A stretch of DNA of 64,000 nt from Paraburkholderia rhizosphaerae (GTDB lineage Bacteria; Pseudomonadota; Gammaproteobacteria; Burkholderiales; Burkholderiaceae): the NCBI RefSeq assembly GCF_004366595.1, contig NZ_SORE01000029.1, positions 30,378 to 94,377 of the forward strand, given 5' to 3'. The notes under the pieces are model-generated. The model ran no database searches. It worked only from the letters and a program-made list of their open reading frames with translations, and was not told the DNA's origin. The position numbers were made by a program, and so were the translations under genes. How positions within the stretch are numbered: position 1 is the stretch's first letter; the number at the start of each line of letters is the position of its first letter. This document shows positions 61,530 to 64,000 of the stretch, in pieces.

Positions 61530-63023
61530 TCAACCGAACAGACCGTGCAGAAACCAGCGCTGCTCTACCTCGGCCGCGCGGCTGCTGACGCGCTCGAGAT
61601 AAATCCAGTAACAGCTGCGGTCCTCGGCTTGCGCGACGTAGTAATCGCGCGTGATCAATCCGCCGTCGAACCAGCCGGCTTCGATGCGCTCGGCCGGCGA
61701 CACCATCCGCAGCGGCGAGCCGTAAAACGGCCGGTTCTGACGCATGAGCAGGCGCACAGGTGTCTCCAGCATCCATGTCGGACGCGGCAACCCCTCCGGC
61801 AATGCGATCTTCTTTTCCGGGTCGCCCACCGGCACCCAGCGGTTCGCGATCTCCGGACGGTAATCGGCTGTCGGCGCAGGGCGTAACACGTTTTCTGCGC
61901 CTAGACGCGCGATCAGCAATTCAAGCAGGCGCGCGTGGTCTTCCGGCGTGCCGCCGGGCTCCGGGAAGAGATTATCGGTAGTGGGTTGTGCCGATGCGAT
62001 TTTTGTCACGTCGAGCCGCAATGCAATGGCCGGCGCGGGCAGTTCCGCGCGATGCAATCGCTCCTTGATGAGCCGCAGCAGATGATCCTCACGCCATGCC
62101 GGTTCGCCGAGCGCGATTTCGATCGGAGTCGGCTCCAGTGCCTGTCTGCCCCGCTCGTGTTCGAAAGAGAGCGTCACAGCGGCCGCCGCCAATTGCTTCG
62201 CGCATAGCCAGCCGCATAGTTGTGCGAGCAACCGATGAGCGGCAAACACCGCGCCGTCTGCATGCTCGAGCCGATCAGGTAATTCGATGCGCGCGGCGAA
62301 AACAGGTGGCAGTTCGAGCCAGTCGAAGAGTTCCGGCGCCAAACCGAATGCGCGATCCAGCGAATCCAGCAGATGCTCGCCGCAACGACGTTGCAAACCG
62401 GCGCGCGGCAGACGACGCACGTCGGCAATCGATTCACAACCGAGCCCCGTGAACCAGTCGGCAAATGGGCGGATCTCCGGCACGGCATGCATCGGCAATG
62501 ACGCCAGTACGCGTTCAAGTGATTTGAGTTGCAACACTCTTCGGCTACCTTGCTTCGCCAGTAACCAGGCGCCCTGGCCAGTCGGCGCGGCGCTAATGCG
62601 CGCGGTGAGCCCCAATGTATCGAGAAGCGTCTTCGCCTGCCGGCACAGCGACAGCACACCACCGAAGAGCCGCAGGCTCGCACCGACTTCGACGATAATC
62701 GTTGCCTCGTCGAGTAATGCGACATCGGGTGAGAACTTCATCAGCGCGATGCCGACGTCACGCTGTACCGCGTTTTCGCGCGCGATGTCGCGTTCGTACA
62801 GATGCGTCTGCGCAGACAATGTATTCGCGCCGGCGCGCTTCATGCCGGGACGCACGCCGGCCGCCCGGGCGGCACGATCGACGACGATCACCACGCCTTT
62901 CTCCAGCACGGCGCTGCCATGCGCCGCTCCGGACGCACCCTCACTCTCTCCCTTACGCAGCCACGTCGGCTGGAAGACTTCGAGGGGCAGCTTCGGCAAG
63001 TGGACGGCGAGAAAGACGCGCAT
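61530..63023 (-). CDS. imuB: ImuB, Y-family polymerase-like mutasome subunit
   Basis: A 497-residue Y-family-like protein that lacks polymerase activity in characterised homologues and bridges DnaE2, ImuA and the sliding clamp. The N-terminus 'MRVFLAVHLPKLPLEVFQP' lacks the catalytic Asp found in DinB ('DMDxFFA'), as is typical for ImuB. The helix-hairpin-helix region 'PFADWFTGLGCESIADVRRL' and the little-finger domain follow. It overlaps the end of imuA by 71 bases and is translated with it. A dnaE2 remnant lies 67 bases downstream. Confidence 0.93.
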   Translation of the reverse strand: MRVFLAVHLPKLPLEVFQPTWLRKGESEGASGAAHGSAVLEKGVVIVVDRAARAAGVRPGMKRAGANTLSAQTHLYERDIARENAVQRDVGIALMKFSPDVALLDEATIIVEVGASLRLFGGVLSLCRQAKTLLDTLGLTARISAAPTGQGAWLLAKQGSRRVLQLKSLERVLASLPMHAVPEIRPFADWFTGLGCESIADVRRLPRAGLQRRCGEHLLDSLDRAFGLAPELFDWLELPPVFAARIELPDRLEHADGAVFAAHRLLAQLCGWLCAKQLAAAAVTLSFEHERGRQALEPTPIEIALGEPAWREDHLLRLIKERLHRAELPAPAIALRLDVTKIASAQPTTDNLFPEPGGTPEDHARLLELLIARLGAENVLRPAPTADYRPEIANRWVPVGDPEKKIALPEGLPRPTWMLETPVRLLMRQNRPFYGSPLRMVSPAERIEAGWFDGGLITRDYYVAQAEDRSCYWIYLERVSSRAAEVEQRWFLHGLFG

Positions 63024-63660
63024 AACGGGAATACAGAACAGGCGTGGGTTGCAGGGAAATCGACAGAGGCTCCGCGCGCAGAGGGCCTCGTCGCTTCACA
63101 ATGTCGACCATCAGGCCTTCTGCGGCCGGCCTTAGCGCTAACCGCAATAGTGCTGGCGATGAATCTTGCGCGGCCGCGAGCGGTCGGACCATGACGAACA
63201 GCGTTTCGGAGGATTGGGCCGCCAGATGCAAACGCCGCAACGACGATGCTTTCGCATGCTGCGCCCACAGCAGCACCGCACCGCAACTGCCGGTCTGCAG
63301 AATCTGCTCGGCAGACCATAATGCGTCGGTGATTTTCGTCGCCCTGATCTGCAGCAGTCGTTCGAGTGACAGCCCGATGTGGTTCAACCCAGGTCCGTCC
63401 GGGATATGCGGCGGGTTAATCAGTACGATTGGCCGTTCATCGAGCAGGCTGAACGCAGGCCGCAGAAGTCGTATCTCGCCGACTCCCGGTTGCTCGACCA
63501 GCAAATCGATCAGTTCACCTGCCGGCCAACCGCCGCCCGGTAATTCCACAGACAGCACCGGGTAGCCCGTGTCGACCGTCTTCCCGCGCCCATGAGCAAG
63601 CTGGGAAGCTCGCCAGAGCGCCGGGTGGATCTCTTCGGCAGGGATAGCGGAGACGGGCAT
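62953..63660 (-). CDS. imuA: ImuA, RecA/SulA-like mutasome protein
   Basis: A 235-residue ImuA protein. 'PALWRASQLAHGRGKTVDTG', then 'PGGGWPAGELIDLLVEQPGV' mark the ImuA N-terminus, with a RecA-like fold following ('LWSAEQILQTGSCGAVLLWA'). It is controlled by the LexA box 17 bases upstream. Required with ImuB and DnaE2 for damage-induced mutagenesis in Caulobacter and Mycobacterium. The start has no clear ribosome site, but the position agrees with the remnant's N-terminus. Confidence 0.92.
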   Translation of the reverse strand: MPVSAIPAEEIHPALWRASQLAHGRGKTVDTGYPVLSVELPGGGWPAGELIDLLVEQPGVGEIRLLRPAFSLLDERPIVLINPPHIPDGPGLNHIGLSLERLLQIRATKITDALWSAEQILQTGSCGAVLLWAQHAKASSLRRLHLAAQSSETLFVMVRPLAAAQDSSPALLRLALRPAAEGLMVDIVKRRGPLRAEPLSISLQPTPVLYSRYARLSRRPLAEAAPRSLPADVAA

Positions 63661-63676
63661 CGATCGTAGGAAAAAC

Positions 63677-63692
63677 CTGTATATTTATACAG
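63677..63692. promoter_or_regulatory. LexA (SOS) box of imuA-imuB
   Basis: CTGTATATTTATACAG, matching the LexA consensus exactly at its ends. With flanks it shares 26 of 28 bases with the box before dnaE2. Confidence 0.93.
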
Positions 63693-63951
63693 TATCCTAC
63701 ACTCGATTCAGACGCGCTGAAGGGGCATTTTTGAGATAGTCGGGAGGTTTGTCTGATGGAAAAGACGATGATTCGAACGCGTTTCGGAGAACGTGTCAGC
63801 GAGAAAGGATTGGTGGAAAACAGTTGATCAATTGATCGGCGCAATTGGACAGTGAAGGTCTGCACAACAGAGCCAGTGAATTTTTGGGGTGCTAACGATG
63901 AACGGCTTACCGTGCGGACGGAGGGTCAGTGTTTTCGGGCCGTAAACGCCG

Positions 63952-63975
63952 AAACCCCGCCTGGTGGCGGGGTTT
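63952..63975. terminator. Possible terminator at the right edge
   Basis: The arms AAACCCCGCC and GGCGGGGTTT with a four-base loop. T-runs are short on both sides. It probably ends a gene beyond the window. Between 63,693 and 63,950 no gene was seen. Confidence 0.6.
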
Positions 63976-64000
63976 GCGGTGTGCTGCTGGGGAGCCTGAC

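Overview
The window is about 64 kb of high-GC DNA whose gene set fits a Burkholderiaceae-type betaproteobacterium (Burkholderia, Paraburkholderia or Caballeronia). The pointers are a DUF3563-type small protein, an FtrABCD ferrous-iron system, split imuA-imuB/dnaE2 mutagenesis genes, a VC_2705-type symporter pair and 3-hydroxybutyrate metabolism. I made no database comparison, so the genus is an inference. All identifications come from reading motifs, lengths and gene order.

Layout. 0-5.7 kb: an Lrp/AsnC regulator with two palindromic sites upstream, an acyl-CoA synthetase, a small lipoprotein, a cupin, a hexanucleotide-repeat protein and a ClC channel. 5.8-15.4 kb: one minus-strand operon reading GntR regulator, MtnK-type kinase, MtnA-type isomerase, class II aldolase, ribose-type ABC importer, DhaK, DhaL. 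This is the gene set of a DHAP shunt for 5-methylthioribose or 5-deoxyribose, with an importer and an orphan DhaKL kinase added. 15.5-22 kb: YjbQ, two small unknown proteins, then a phospholipase D of the type VI effector (Tle5) type with two nearly identical Sel1-repeat lipoproteins as likely immunity proteins. The second immunity gene is preceded by a leftover copy of the effector's 3' end and is frameshifted at its own 3' end. The block ends at a tRNA-Ser(GGA).

22-29.8 kb: acetate-type metabolism (symporter pair, acetyl-CoA synthetase), a YqhA-family membrane protein and class I fumarase. 29.9-42.9 kb: an iron region with four candidate Fur boxes, in front of bfr, bfd (followed by a 20-residue membrane peptide gene and tonB-exbB-exbD), hemP, and the ftrABCD operon that ends in an HbpS-like gene. 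It is interspersed with murI, a LysR/pirin pair, OsmC and others. 43-54 kb: uvrB, an aromatic/aspartate aminotransferase, patatin phospholipase plus 3-hydroxybutyrate dehydrogenase, an aldo/keto reductase, rlmJ, a CueR regulator divergent from a CopZ chaperone, and an RmlD-like reductase.

54-64 kb: the SOS mutasome genes in an unusual split state. dnaE2 is preceded by its own LexA box and a 46-codon remnant of imuA. Four kb away an intact imuA-imuB pair with its own LexA box is followed by a short remnant of a second dnaE2. Between them lie a broken AEC-family transporter, an SBF-like transporter, a small ORF and a LysR regulator. The simplest reading is two divergent imuA-imuB-dnaE2 cassettes that decayed reciprocally, leaving one complete set.

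The three most interesting items are the sugar-salvage operon with its unexplained DhaKL, the effector/immunity module with its orphan tail, and the reciprocally decayed mutasome cassettes.
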